Source of the DNA: Acholoe squamosa
Lineage: Eukaryota > Annelida > Polychaeta > Phyllodocida > Polynoidae
Assembly (NCBI GenBank): GCA_949317995.1
Contig: OX439051.1
Coordinates: 46,131,250 to 46,195,249, forward strand
Direction of reading: 5' to 3'
Length of the DNA stretch: 64,000 bases
The notes under the pieces are model-generated. The model saw only the letters and a list, made by a program, of their open reading frames with translations, did no database searches and was not told the origin of the DNA. Positions 22,581 to 34,499 of this stretch are shown here, in pieces. Numbering within the stretch: position 1 is the stretch's first letter; every line of letters starts with the position of its first letter. Position numbers and translations under genes: made by a program.

Positions 22581-22584
22581 ATAG

Positions 22585-22587
<3 letters not shown>

Positions 22588-22657
<70 letters not shown>
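22588..22657. repeat. (AT)n microsatellite
   Basis: About 34 AT repeats. Similar tracts lie at 39474-39530 and 54312-54349. Confidence 0.97.
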
Positions 22658-22659
<2 letters not shown>

Positions 22660-22660
<1 letters not shown>

Positions 22661-24185
22661 GCACAGAGGGTGCCAATAGAGCAAGGGTAAAGATACAGTA
22701 GGGTAAAAACTTCTAATTTCGGACAGCATCTTTTACATAGATATCCTGCTGCTATCTCGATTATGTGATTACAGTGTTGTACTAGATCTGGCACTCCTTA
22801 TTGACAGATACGAAATTATGTGTACATTGAACCTGGCATGGTTGAATCATTTATCAATCAGTTTTTAGTCACATGAATTTAGGCTGTCCGGAAAGAAGTG
22901 TCGTCCGGAATTAGGGGACTTTACTTAGATATCAATTCCATGTCACGTAGCCAATGTCTAGACATTGTCTATAGGGTTATGTGCCTAAGTGGTCAGTCTC
23001 TGTATCCTATAGGTTAAGTACTGGACAAAGCAAATGACAAAATAGGATGACTAAAGTAGGGGCTCAAAGAGCAGAACAGTGTCAACTTCTTCCATGGTGG
23101 TTTGGCCCAGACGAAGAAGATACAATTTAGATCAGTTGGGCATACCCAAAATGGGGCTATTTCGCTTTTATCGAATATATGTGACCCATTAACGGAGAAC
23201 ACCCCTCTGCGGGTGATTTTTAATTCCCCATTTGGCCACCAGGGGTATTGGAGGGGCAAAATAACTCTAAAATGATTATAAAACTACATTAAGCTAAGTT
23301 TTGATGCAGAATTCAATGGTCTCATTTAAAATGCTCCATTTTCGGTAGAAATGGCCAATATTTGGATGGTGAAATGAACATTTTCCATGAGAAATTGACC
23401 TATATGCCTGTTCTTGGTTGCCATGGCAACCATTCCAACGATCTAAATTTGCAGATTTGTATGCCAATTTTTGGAGATACTCACCATAAACCCAAAACTG
23501 AAAACAGAAATGGAATTTTTTTTCTAGTTCAAAATCTATGATAAAAATCACCATATTGTTATGTGTTCTTTTTCTTTGCAAAAAAGGCTGATTTATTGTG
23601 TTTTTAACATTATTATGGTTTATAATATATTTAGAGCTTAATCCTTGATTTCAAATGTGAATAATGACTTATGTTCAAGGAGGGTTCTGACCTAACTACT
23701 AGGAATACCTAAGCCAATGATGTCTCATTTTAACAAACTTGAGATGAACTTTGATGAGGGTGGTTTTGCTTGCCTGGTCACATATTCTAAATCTGTAGAC
23801 AATTGAAAACATTCACACTGCATCATAACATCAAAATAAAACATCAGCGTCCAAAGACCTCTGGGTACCTTATATCGAAAACCCAAAGTGTAGTATATTT
23901 ATTTATCAAAATCATATACTCACAGATTTAAAATAAATTGCTGTTGAACCCACCCATACTGTATTGAAGGACAAAGCTCACTAATGGGTGATTTAGTGAT
24001 CTCTGAATGTCGTCTTTTTGACTATGAACGATTTCTTATAATTGTTATTATTGTATGTTTGTTCAGCTTATTAATATCCATCGTCTAAAATGAGTACACT
24101 GACATGTCCACCGACGTGCTGTCGGAACCTGTTCGGTGACCTTCCCGTCACTCAAGGTCAACTTTGAGGTTAATTTTAAGGTCAA
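22660..24185. other. Non-coding sequence, possibly an old repeat around 23.0-23.6 kb
   Basis: The stretch 23050-23640 has a homogeneous AT-rich texture with many ACCAT/ATGGT words and one perfect X-box palindrome. I could not find its ends. No gene. Confidence 0.35.
23417..23430. promoter_or_regulatory. Perfect X-box palindrome
   Basis: GTTGCCATGGCAAC is the exact dyad form of the RFX-family site. It stands alone, without other motifs nearby. Confidence 0.4.
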
Positions 24186-24190
24186 TTAGT

Positions 24191-24590
24191 AATGAACCTT
24201 TCAGAGGCTGCATGGTGCCTTGGCATCTGGTGCACCAATGTAGTACTGGCGAGTCTAATCACCATCTACATCACATTGGCCGTCAGGGAGTGTATCAACT
24301 CTATTAGTATCAGCACCATGCTTAGATGTTGCTATATTGAGTAGATTTACCAATGAGTGCATCATTAACTCTATTAGTATCAGCACCATGCTTAGATGTT
24401 GCTATATTGAGTAGACTAACCAATGAGTGCATCATTAACCCTATTGGTATCAGCACCATGCTTAGATGTTGCTATATTGAGTAGACTACCCAATGCACCA
24501 GTCATGTATCATGTCGGGGTATCATGACCAAAAGCATGGACCAAAATGTCATAATTGATCAATTCACTCTGCGGCCCTTAAAGGGTTTGG
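24191..24590. mobile_element. Family A MITE with an internal 70-bp triplication
   Basis: Starts AATGAACCTTTCAGAGGCTG and ends TGCGGCCCTTAAAGGGTTTG. Carries GGTGCACCAATGTAGTACTG and the tandem array at 24291-24500. Confidence 0.75.
24291..24500. repeat. 70-bp tandem repeat, 3 units, inside family A
   Basis: CAGCACCATGCTTAGATGTT starts at 24311, 24381 and 24451. Units are nearly identical, so the triplication is younger than the host element. Confidence 0.95.
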
Positions 24591-24599
24591 CTTACAGTA

Positions 24600-25690
24600 A
24601 TACCTCACTATGGCTTATACGCACTTAAAGATGGGTCCTGTGGTAAACAGTGTTCCAAATTAGGCTCCAGACGCGTCTCATAACATGCATGGGTCTGAAA
24701 TCGGATGTGTTACTTACAGCCAAGGTGCGCCTGATACACAGTGTAGTACGGTAGTAATTAAACGTGTGATGTGTCGAGGTGAGGTAGTTACTTGGTGTGT
24801 GTACTAAATGATGGATGGATCATGTCCTTGTTTCCTCTGCCTACATTTGTTTTTGTTTTTACATAAGAAGTTGAGATGCAATTTTGATGGTGCATACATT
24901 CTACAATGTGCGAAAACGAAGGCTAAGACAATTTCAGAAGACTCGACCAATCTGCAGGACAGGGCAGTGTCTAGCACTGGTGTTCTTTATAATCATTTCA
25001 CTAGGAAAATGTAGAGAAACCTTATCTGGTACAAAAAAAAAATGTGAAAATGAAATTGACATAGTGTTATCAAAATTATCACACTTTGGTGGTTTTAATT
25101 CTTTTATCTTTATAATACCACTGGTTCTCACTGGGTATTTTGATCACAAATATAGAATTGCAAACTAATAAAAAAGCAAAGAAACAACAACAAAAACAGA
25201 CCCGGACGATCCTGTAATATGAACTTATTACACATCTAGCTTTATATCACTCTTAATCTAGCTGCGTTGGACCACGATACGAGTGGCTGCAACTTCATCG
25301 TATCGATTCAGCTTTTCACTTGTGAACTTCACTCAGTTCGATTTTGGCCTCAGGACAGCGCCATGCATTTGTGGAGTGGCGGTACTGCGTGAGAGCTTTC
25401 TCATAAATCTTCTGGATAATCGATAATTGATCAGTTGTGTTAATTTATCTTTCGTGAGCAGACAAATATAGGCGCCAAGAGAATACCTTATTCATGGGGA
25501 GGGCCAATGGTGTTTATATTTAAGGCAAAAGTAATTTTGGACACCAGTTCTAAATGTTTGTGTAAAGCTACATGCCCCTACGAGACACCAATTGGAACTT
25601 GAAGATGCTTATATTCTCGAAGTTCACTTCACTGCTGTCAATGATTGTGCCAAATGCACCCAAAATAACCTCATCTAGTACGGGCACCAT
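24600..25690. other. Unique non-coding sequence
   Basis: A GATACGA dyad at 25273-25305 (CGATACGAG...CGTATCG) is the only local structure. No gene supported. Confidence 0.4.
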
Positions 25691-25695
25691 TTACA

Positions 25696-25945
25696 CGCCC
25701 CTTTCAAGGGTAACATGCTGCCTATATCAAGATCCTGTTCCTTAGTCACAAAGATACATCAATGCAGTGCTTTGCCACCAACAACACTGCATTGATGATC
25801 TATGCTAAACTTTCAGCACTTCATTTGTACAGGATCGATGTGATGCATGGACGCAACACTAGACACCTATAAACCAGGGCTGCATTCATGCATCATGACC
25901 TGCAATGGGCATGATGCATTAAAGCACTATGCAACCTTCCAATAG
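25696..25945. mobile_element. Family A MITE
   Basis: Left CCCCTTTCAAGGGTAACATG; core ATACATCAATGCAGTGC, AACACTGCATTGATG and TGCATTCATGCATCATGACC; right GCACTATGCAACCTTCC. Confidence 0.7.
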
Positions 25946-25949
25946 GCAT

Positions 25950-26685
25950 AGTAGACATAGAGACAATAGGCCAGCGCTGGATATGTCCATTGCCCAGTGA
26001 GACAGGCCTTTGTTGTTGCATGTCAGATAGAATTAACATGTCAGTGTCTACCTGTGATTTATCATGTTATTTAAGTCACCGTTTATCATGTCATACAGAC
26101 CACATGCTGGCATGCCCTATGTACACATAGGGGGCCCATGATGGGGGGGGGGGGCAGCAAAACTATGTGATATACCACAATCACAATGATTTACCGGGTA
26201 TTCGAATAAGCTCTGGTATTGAATAGATGCCGACAGTCCAGTGATATTTAAAGTGAAAAAACACGGTTAACTGTGACTTGAATGAGCACTGTTCTTGTAT
26301 GAGACCTGGGAATACAGCTAGCAGTTAATTAGTGCCCAAGACCTTTTTAACAGGCAAATACTACATGACAGGTGGTGCTGAAATGTGAGGGGAGTTTTCG
26401 TTATACAGTCTTAATTTCGACGTCGGTTTGTAAACACTGAGTCAACGTTGTCAACATCAATGCATTACCTCAACGTTGTTTTAACGTCAATTTCATAGCT
26501 GGCGTAGCACAGGCTAAGAGGTCATCCCCAGATGGACAAGGGTGAGACTGACTAGAGCCAGTCTGCCAGGACTAGAGGCACTAAGTGGTTGGCAAATAAC
26601 GAAATTAATCTGTAGCATGAAGAGGCTATCGATCCCCTATGATGTAGCTGGTCGTGGTGATGTTTTGAGGCCATGCATGAAACAC
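25950..26685. other. Unique non-coding sequence
   Basis: A G10 run near 26148. A pair of AACGTTG/CAACGTT words at about 26443-26476. No gene. Confidence 0.4.
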
Positions 26686-26690
26686 ATGAG

Positions 26691-27009
26691 GACCCTTTAG
26701 GGAGTGCATGGTTCCTATGTGAGCATGATGCAGCAATGCAGAACTAGTAAGTTTACTCAACAGTGCTGCATTTATTGGTACATTATACCAACCCTTTGTG
26801 GATGCATGAATGTAGCCCTGATGAGCTGCTCACCACGGCCTGAACAACTCACCAGGGCTGAGCAACTCACTAGGACGGAGCAACTCACCAGGGCTGAGCA
26901 ACATACCGGGGCCCGAGCAACTCACTAGGGCTGAGCAAGTCACCAGGGCTGCTTTGAGCATCATAGAATACACTGGCATAATGTTTGAGTGCGGCATGTA
27001 AAGGGTTAG
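26691..27009. mobile_element. Family A MITE with an internal short array
   Basis: Left GACCCTTTAGGGAGTGCATG; right GCGGCATGTAAAGGGTTAGA. The core CATGATGCAGCAATGCAGAA is followed by the array at 26820-26955. Confidence 0.75.
26820..26955. repeat. About 18-bp tandem repeat, 6-7 units, inside family A
   Basis: Variants of GAGCAACTCACCAGGGCT recur. This is the right half of the family A core (ACTCACCAGGGCTGC), so the array is an internal expansion. Confidence 0.85.
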
Positions 27010-27280
27010 AGGGCTTACATTATTGATGAGACTAGACCATCAAGGTCTGGGTGACAAATGACATCTGAGGGTTTATAGGCTGAGTAAAAAAAAGAGGTAA
27101 CAAGCAGGGAATGGGGCCCGGGAGGCTAGAGGCTGGGAGTTCTACTTGCAGGACATTTTCAGCAAAGGGAGTTATTTTGTAGATCAGCATAAAGTGATCT
27201 GATTATACCATTCCATAAGTGATTTTTTCACCTTACTGGGACTGAGCAGACCTTCATTCTCCCATATTTATGCTACCGTT

Positions 27281-28202
27281 CAGTGGCGGAACCAGGGGAC
27301 GGCCTACGGGCCTGCGCCTGCACCCACCCCCCACAAAAAAGGGAGAGGTAAAAGAGAGAAAGACCGGGGGAAAAGAGGGAAAATAAAAGTGTAGAGGGGG
27401 CTCAAAGCAGGGGGGCTTGCATTGCTCGGACCACACATAGTACCTTATCCTTTTGGTGCCTAGAATTAGTTGATGATTTTACATTATTTCACAATTATAT
27501 CACTTAGTTGATAAGCCCATGTGTTGTTTTGATCATCTCTTTTGATATTGACTCTGTATTACATTTCCTGAATACTTATAACTCAGTGGGGACTTTCAGT
27601 TTAGGAATTTATTGGTCAGATTTGGTAACCATAGTTACAAAAACATTCCATTTGTTGTCATTTGGTAGTATTTGGTCTCTCTTGTGTAATATATAACCTA
27701 CCCCCATACATAATACTTGCAATTCTGAGGCCTCATTCAAAGCTGATTCTGCATATATGTGTACTACCACTCAGGAGACATAATGTGCTAGTAACAATGC
27801 ATGTATTATCTCTATGGATAAGAACATTTCTTTTAGAATCTAATGGGAGTTTGGGACATTGGATGTATATGATCTAGCATAATATTGGTTTCTTGTCTGG
27901 TCTGAGCCCAGTAGAGGGTGACCCTCTAATGAATAACATAATATGACAGCTCATTTTCAAGTTTTGACTCCCTGTGTTTGGTATAATGGAGATAGAACAG
28001 AATCGATTTGTGTTTAGGAGGTCATGGCGGTTCTATAGAGGGTCTAACTTTGCAGATTGGACCAGTAGAAGTATCTGGATGATGGTTTCCTTCAGTATAC
28101 ATGTATTTAAGCCCCATTTAAGCCTAAAACACGCTTGGGCACCTAGGGGCAGCTTTCATCAAGTCTTGGGCCCCCTTCTAGACAATCCTGGATCCGCCGC
28201 TG
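27281..28202. mobile_element. hAT-type non-autonomous element with 5-bp target duplication
   Basis: Flanked by exact CCGTT at 27276-27280 and 28203-28207. The left end is CAGTGGCGGAACCAGG and the right end reads CAGCGGCGGATCCAGG in reverse complement, a 16-bp imperfect TIR typical of hAT. Length is 922 bp. Open frames inside are short and show no transposase motif. The 5-bp duplication resembles the hAT5 group. Confidence 0.8.
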
Positions 28203-28394
28203 CCGTTATATTGGAAATCTTCTATGGGACTATCATTTTATGATTCTCATAGAACCTTTCAGGTAGTTACCAAATCATTTAAGGGCTGGGGGTCAGCAAA
28301 TATGTACAGGATATACCGTACCTCTACAGAAGTAAGGTTAACAGCTAGTCTTGAATATCAAAATGGTCATTTGTCCCGTAATCCATTAAACGAC

Positions 28395-28518
28395 AGCTTA
28401 ATGCCAGCACTGCATTAACAAGTTGATGCAGCCTATTGACCTTATATCTACCAGGGTTGCATTCATGCACCATGATTATGAGGCATTATGCATTTATACA
28501 GACTACAGTCGTAAAGGG
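28395..28518. mobile_element. Family A MITE, right part
   Basis: Contains TGCCAGCACTGCATTA, TTGCATTCATGCACCATG and right end CGTAAAGGGTTACC. Confidence 0.65.
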
Positions 28519-28519
28519 T

Positions 28520-30590
28520 TACCTTAAAGGATGTCACTTTGTTGATCGCTAAAGCTTTGTGGTGACAAAGGAGGATACCTTTATGAAGATCAAACAGGTT
28601 TATTATACCATCAAACTGTTAGTACCTTGTGAGATGCTGAGTAAGGACCCAAGTCAGCACCCTCCTCCTAGTGCTATACAGTGGTTAGGAGGAGCTATGG
28701 AGAAGCTCCATGGTCCATGTAGATGAGAGGAATGAAGAGGCTGGGCTCAGGCCTCCATAAAGAAAGCTCCCACCGTACATAAACCACTGCCTCGTGCCGT
28801 GACCAGGGTAGAGGCAACTACACAACCATATGTCATCTAGCATATCACAGTTATGCCATGGGCTTGCCGCATTGCAGAGCTGCTATGGACTATTAAGTTG
28901 CGGGTCCTGGATTTGGAAAAAGGGACGTCTAACCGAAAGGTCGAGGTACACCATCCACTTTTGAGAAACTTTTTGAGGGCAAAATTTTCAAGTTAACTCT
29001 GAAATTAAAAGAAAAGAATGAAGAGGACGCACCTTTGTCAAGATTTTCCACTGACGTTGTCGAGTAGGCACTAAGCAAAATCAAATTGTACGATTCAATT
29101 CTTTTTAAATTGTTCCTTGGGATTTGAGACTTAAACAACCCATTATAAAAGCAAGCATTTTCCTAACATGTTACAAAAGAATCTGATGGGTCAAAAACAC
29201 TTCCATGCCACATTAAATCAAATGTTTGGAAACACAGTATCAGTTTGATATTTATAATTATAGCAATGAGTAGAATTTGAATTTGAAAGCCTCAGATCAA
29301 GTCTCAGATCTAAACTAGATTAAAGATAATAAATCATTCCAATCAATTAAATCAATACACTAATGGATTATGGAAGCTTTCCACCTTTAGAACATTCTGC
29401 ATATACCATGCATGAGAATATATCCTACCTATGATGGATGGGAGCAATCCTCTGCTATAGAAAGAGTCTATATGACACCTTGATACTGCAAACGAAAAGA
29501 GATGGGCAACCTCACCATTGCTGGATCCCAACCTTTGGAAACCTTCACTATGTATTAGAACAAATATTCCCCAACAATGCCATGTCTCTCATGAGATAGC
29601 CATGACCAGAATTCCCCTTTGCATGTCCTGAATGGTGCCATCTGTTCCATGTAAGTAAGCCTGATAGCTGCAGCTTTGATTTCTCCCTGATTGACCCTGC
29701 TATTAATGGTGGTTTTTGCTAAATCAAACCAAGGCCAAAAGAAAAAAAAGGTTTGCTTCTCAAGGTTACCCAAGCTTGTCTATAACTAGCAAGACAGTAC
29801 TGCCACTAGAAGTGTTTTACATTGTCTACAATTTTTTTTATAAGAATCTACATTTTATGCCATTTTTTATGTTTTTTTTTCCCTTGATCTATTTATTGAG
29901 GCCAGAGTATTGGAATGAAACTAGAGAGAAAAGAAAAACATCCATCCTACATACTCCAGGATTTTAAACCATCAACCAGGAACACACCTTTATCTTTTTG
30001 GGCCTGATGCACTTTGCCAGGGCGCCCGCCTCGGCTGCATAGTAAGTGAGGAGTAGGCCATTGATAGGGGGATTGCATGTGACAGAGCCTGTATTACTAT
30101 AATGTACATGTATGTGTAGATCTATATTTTGGAATGGGCAATAAGTACATCATTGCCATAACAGGGCCTTCTATGGTTAATAGTGATTAGATATGGACAA
30201 TAATTTCAGCATTACACATGCAGATACCTTGAGATACATATTTTGAGATAGTTATGTTTCTCCTTAATTCCAACTCATTCCCATTCTAACTGCATGGAGT
30301 TATAGACTTACAGTAACAATTCTTTATGGTATGTAACAAGCCATCTCAAGCAAAGAACTTGCATCCATCTATGATCCTAAAATTAGATACAAAACCTCAC
30401 TGTCTATGTTTCCCACAAGATTCAACAAAAATATATACTATTCATAACTCTGAATAATTTCCTTCTATATATGGGAACAGCCAAAATGACAATGAATGAC
30501 TGCTGCATGTGGGTCTCACTGAGGGGGGTCTTAATGGATGGGAAAGTGGCTACATGGAGTTATTTGTAAGTCTGCACAAAACGAGTTTAG
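28520..30590. other. Unique non-coding sequence
   Basis: AT-rich in 28.9-30.0 kb. Short frames there have no domain. No repeat shared with the rest of the window was found. Confidence 0.5.
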
Positions 30591-30749
30591 TCTGATGATG
30601 ATGAAGATGAGGATGGGGGTCCTGGAGGGGCTGTGAGGGGTGTATGGCCATAGGGGTAGATGGGTGCTGGTACCTCCTGTGCGTCTCTATGGTGAATACA
30701 TACTGGAGGGCATTGTTCTACAAGCACCTGCAGGGGGGCCCCAGGCACA

Positions 30750-30974
30750 CAGACCTTTTAATAAAGCATAATGCATTAAAGCAGTCATTATGATTTTTAA
30801 GTGCAGCCCTGGAAAGTGATTTGCCAACCATACGGGGTTGAGAGACTCCCAATGAGCCACCATGATGCTTGATTGCAGTGCTAGAACATAGATTCCCCAA
30901 CACTGCATTGTTGCATCATGACAATCAAGGAACATGAACCTGCATGGAGGCACTGTGTAGTTCATAAAGGTTTA
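30750..30974. mobile_element. Family A MITE, near full length
   Basis: Left GACCTTTTAATAAAGCATAA; core CATGATGCTTGATTGCAGTG and CAACACTGCATTGTTGCATC; right GTTCATAAAGGTTTAA. Confidence 0.7.
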
Positions 30975-30975
30975 A

Positions 30976-31610
30976 TTATTCCCCAAGTATCAACATCACA
31001 ATTAGAGAAAAAAAACTTGAGGATGAGACAATTTCCCCTATCAATTATAGCCATGTTACATATAGATCCCATGGCTCTTTCAGATTAGGTTCATCAAGTT
31101 TCTATTATTTCACCACTGATTGTTTTAATGATATGGTGGTGGACAGACATGGCAAAGTTATCAATTATAAAACACATATACTGCCATGACTGTCATTAAT
31201 GCCTTTTACTTCAGATTCACCTCCTAATGTCAAATTTCATGATATCTGACTAAGTAATATTCTGCTGTGTCTTGAAAACAAGTTACATGTAGCTATTCTG
31301 TGAGACTTTTCCCATTAGAAGCAATTACTTCATATGGGTTTATATAGACTTTAATGCAATCAAAGATATTTCTATTTATCACATATAAAAAACAACATTC
31401 ATGAGTAGGCCTACGCATGTCTATTTTATCTATTTTTATTTCCTCCCTTTCATCCTAAGTAAACTGCTCAGGGCTTTGGAACGGGACCAGTCAGCCATAA
31501 AATAGATGTCTGAGGGGATCAAAGACAGAACAGGAGAGATCTAAGTGTACCCCACTTAGATCCCAACAACACTCAGACCCTACACGGGCTTTGTATTCAG
31601 TAAATCAGTT
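30976..31610. other. Unique non-coding sequence
   Basis: No supported feature. Confidence 0.5.
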
Positions 31611-31612
31611 CT

Positions 31613-31757
31613 TTAACCCTTTGAGAATCACATAATACTTAGTGATTTACTTACCAAGGCTGCATTCATGTATCATGGCATTTATTTTCATGATGCATGA
31701 ATGCAGCAGTCCTGGTATGTAAACAGCCGGTATAACGTCATGCAGATGCAAGGATAC
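31613..31757. mobile_element. Family A MITE, partial
   Basis: Left TTAACCCTTTGAGAATCACA gives the TTAA junction and TIR. Core TGCATTCATGTATCATG / CATGATGCATGAATGCAG. The right half is replaced by sequence shared with 32309-32392. Confidence 0.7.
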
Positions 31758-32392
31758 ATTTTTTGTGACATAGTCTGTAAGAGCTGGAAACAGTCCCCAA
31801 CTTGCATCTCTACTGTGCCTATACGATCCTCCAGGGTTTTAGCACGTTTCTGTGGAGGCTGTTCATTATGACCAGGGGCCTGTTCATGAGTTCATGAGCG
31901 GCCACTCACTCTCCTTTTGGCCAATTGACGGCGGCCATTAGGCTCTTTTGGCCAATTGACGGCGGCCATTAGGCTCTGTGTCGATGAGAGCCTCTGCTAC
32001 AGCAGCTGCAGCCCTTGTAGATCCTCTCCTGGGCATGATTATTGTTGAGAAAATCAGTTTGATGTGTTGTACGTGTGTAGGTGTGTCATGTGGTGAGAGT
32101 GAGTGGCCGCTCGTGTCCCCTTATGAGCAGTAGAAAAGGCAGCTCGTGGCCCTTCTAGAAAAACAATCTGGTCCTCCTGGTAGGGACTTGTAGAGTGAGT
32201 GAATGTGGGAGTGCCAGAGCACATGGTGAGCACTACGTAGGTGGTGCAGTGGTATGGGTGTGTGCTTCTTAATGCCACGGAAGTAACTCATTTGGTCAAT
32301 TCCTTAGACATGACATTTATTTTCATGATGCATGAATGCAGCAGTCCTGGGATGTAAACAGCCGGTATAACGTCATGCAGATGCAAGGATAC
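31674..32392. repeat. 84-bp near-identical duplication
   Basis: 31674-31757 and 32309-32392 differ at about 2 of 84 positions. Each carries CATGATGCATGAATGCAGCA and AACAGCCGGTATAACGTCAT. Confidence 0.9.
31908..31976. repeat. Tandem duplication of about 33 bp
   Basis: CTTTTGGCCAATTGACGGCG with the following GCCATTAGGCT appears twice in succession. Confidence 0.9.
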
Positions 32393-32521
32393 AGGAATTA
32401 GGATAAACTCCCAAAGTGTTGGCAATACACACAAATGTAGTGCTGGTGAGGAGACTCGCCAGAGCTATATTGGCCAATGATCATAAACCCAGAGGCATCA
32501 TATGGCCCATTAATTAAAGTT
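32307..32521. mobile_element. Family A MITE, composite
   Basis: Begins with the duplicated core (see 31674) and continues ATGTAGTGCTGGTGAGGAGA then GACTCGCCAGAGCTATATTG. Ends GGCATCATATGGCCCATTAA. Confidence 0.6.
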
Positions 32522-32865
32522 TATGTTCTGGTGAAAGTCTTCTCAGTAGGATGTTTGAGGCTAGTGTACATACGTGTGATTTATTGGATGTGGATACTAT
32601 CAGTATACATATAACAGGTCTTCATCCTTGAAATTAAGGCAAGGATAGAAAGTGCACCATGTACATATGGACGTTAGATCTTCAAAGACTTTAGAATTCG
32701 CCATTTACCTATACTGATACATATACATGTCACTTTTTGAAAGACAGGTCGTGTCTATAGGCACCTGCGGTGCACACTCTACATGTGTATTCTATGAATA
32801 TCCTTTGGAAGCAGATCACAGAGAAGCACACAGAATCCGGACAACCCTTCATGAGAGTGATCAGA

Positions 32866-33321
32866 TTCCAGCAACAAGCCATTGCTCCATAAATGGAACT
32901 TTCAAACATGCATAGTTGCAATGAGAATGGATCTGATCCCAGGTATGACTACATGTATTTCAAAGTCCTGAATCCAAATGCTGTCCAAGAGATACTCAGA
33001 AGAGTTACTCATAGGAAAAAAGATAGAAAATCATGAGAGGTCTGTTTGTGTTATCATGATTTGGCAATGCTGTGCATGCGTAGCTATCGTTACCATAGCA
33101 TACACGGCAGGGTATGATTGACTAGGCTCTGCATACAGATCGTTATGGATATTTCATTGATTACTCTAGCTAATCATCTATTGGTATCTACATGTGACTG
33201 TATCATGGTCTACTAGGCCATTATAATAGGGCAGAATTTCCAGCAACAAGCCACTCCTCTATAAATGGAACTTTCAAACATGCACAGTTGCAATGAGAAT
33301 GGATCTGATCCCAGGTATGAC
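32866..33321. repeat. 84-bp duplication, second pair
   Basis: 32866-32949 and 33238-33321 share TTCCAGCAACAAGCCA, ATAAATGGAACTTTCAAACA and GAATGGATCTGATCCCAGGT with few differences. Not related to family A. Confidence 0.9.
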
Positions 33322-33875
33322 TTATCAATTCTATAGTCTTTGAATTTCCGGAGGTTTGGGTTGACAGAGGACGGTGAGAGTTACTGGTAGGTTGACTCTT
33401 CTTCAATGAGCTATAAGAGTCAGCTGCATTCTTTAAAGATTTGCATGATTGTGTGTCAGACTCTACATTAGCAAAGTAAGTTGGAAGAGTCAAATGGGAT
33501 CTCAGAGCAAACCCTTATTTATTTAAATGTCACATCAGACAATTATGTCTTTGATAGTTAGACTCAAATTGTAAGAGCACTTTTCATGTGCGATGATTTC
33601 GAGAGTTTAGGTGGAGAATAAGAATTCCCGATATGATCGGGACAGTCACAGGGAGTCACAGGGAGCTGCTTTGTCATGGCAAGGGATATCATTTCCCTAG
33701 ACAGCCATATTGTTCAAGAAATGGCCATAAACCACTTAAGGCTGATAACAGACTAAGACTGTAGTCTCATTGAGGAGTACATCACTCTTAGACAGTCTTG
33801 TTAAACAGCAGGGATGGAGCCGTGACATGTTGAGGTGATTTACATTTTCATAAAACACCCTGTAGCTTAACAGCT
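33322..33875. other. Unique non-coding sequence
   Basis: No supported feature apart from a GGGAGTCACA direct repeat near 33645-33662. Confidence 0.4.
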
Positions 33876-33877
33876 CC

Positions 33878-34325
33878 CACATTGCCCCCCCCCCTTCACT
33901 GTCTCATGGATCTCTCGTTCTGCTCCTCCCCAGTGTTCTAAAGCGTTCTCCTCCCTTTCCCTCCACTGCTTGCCCCGCCACACCCTTCCTTACTTCTTCT
34001 TTCCGTTTCATTCACCTCTTCTACCACCCCTCACTGCATAGGCCTACCCCCCCCCCCCGCCCTCTCATCATACCCCCTCCCCCTCCACTATCATATCTCT
34101 CATAACGTCCATATTTTAGTTCCCCTCTCTGCCTCTATCTGTGGCCCTGTCTGGCTGTCTCATTCTCTCTCCCTCTTCCTTTTCCATTCCACTCCCCTCC
34201 CTTCATTCCCTCCCCCGACCCCCAACCCCCCCCCCATCCAGCCCAAGAACCCCCAAACGCACACAACACAGCCTCCCTCACATCACCCCTTCATCCAAAC
34301 CCTTTACACAGTCTTTTAGCGGCCA
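33878..34325. repeat. Polypyrimidine-rich tract (about 450 bp)
   Basis: The plus strand is overwhelmingly C and T, with C-runs at about 33886, 34048 and 34223. Such strand-biased tracts can adopt non-B structures. A 65-codon frame here is low complexity (Ser/Pro/Leu) and not called. Confidence 0.85.
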
Positions 34326-34354
34326 CCCTGATTTTTAACACGGCCTCAAAGTGG

Positions 34355-34495
34355 CGGAATAAGAGGTAATTAGATATTGAGGCTCGTGTCCTCCAGGGCT
34401 TGTCCGTTCCCTTGGTGACGGCCCAGTCTTTATTTATGGATCACGTGTTGCCATGGTAACATGGCACCTGTCAATCACCATGGAAACAGGGATTG
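34355..34495. promoter_or_regulatory. Candidate enhancer/promoter: TAATTAG, TGACGG, CACGTG, X-box, TGTCAATCA
   Basis: In order: TAATTAG (about 34367), GGTGACGG (about 34414), CACGTG (34442-34447) sharing a base with a near-perfect X-box GTTGCCATGGTAAC (34447-34460), then CACCTGTCAATCACCATGG, where CTGTCAATCA is PBX/MEIS-like. The cluster directly follows the polypyrimidine tract. Function is inferred from motif density only. Confidence 0.4.
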
Positions 34496-34499
34496 AGAG

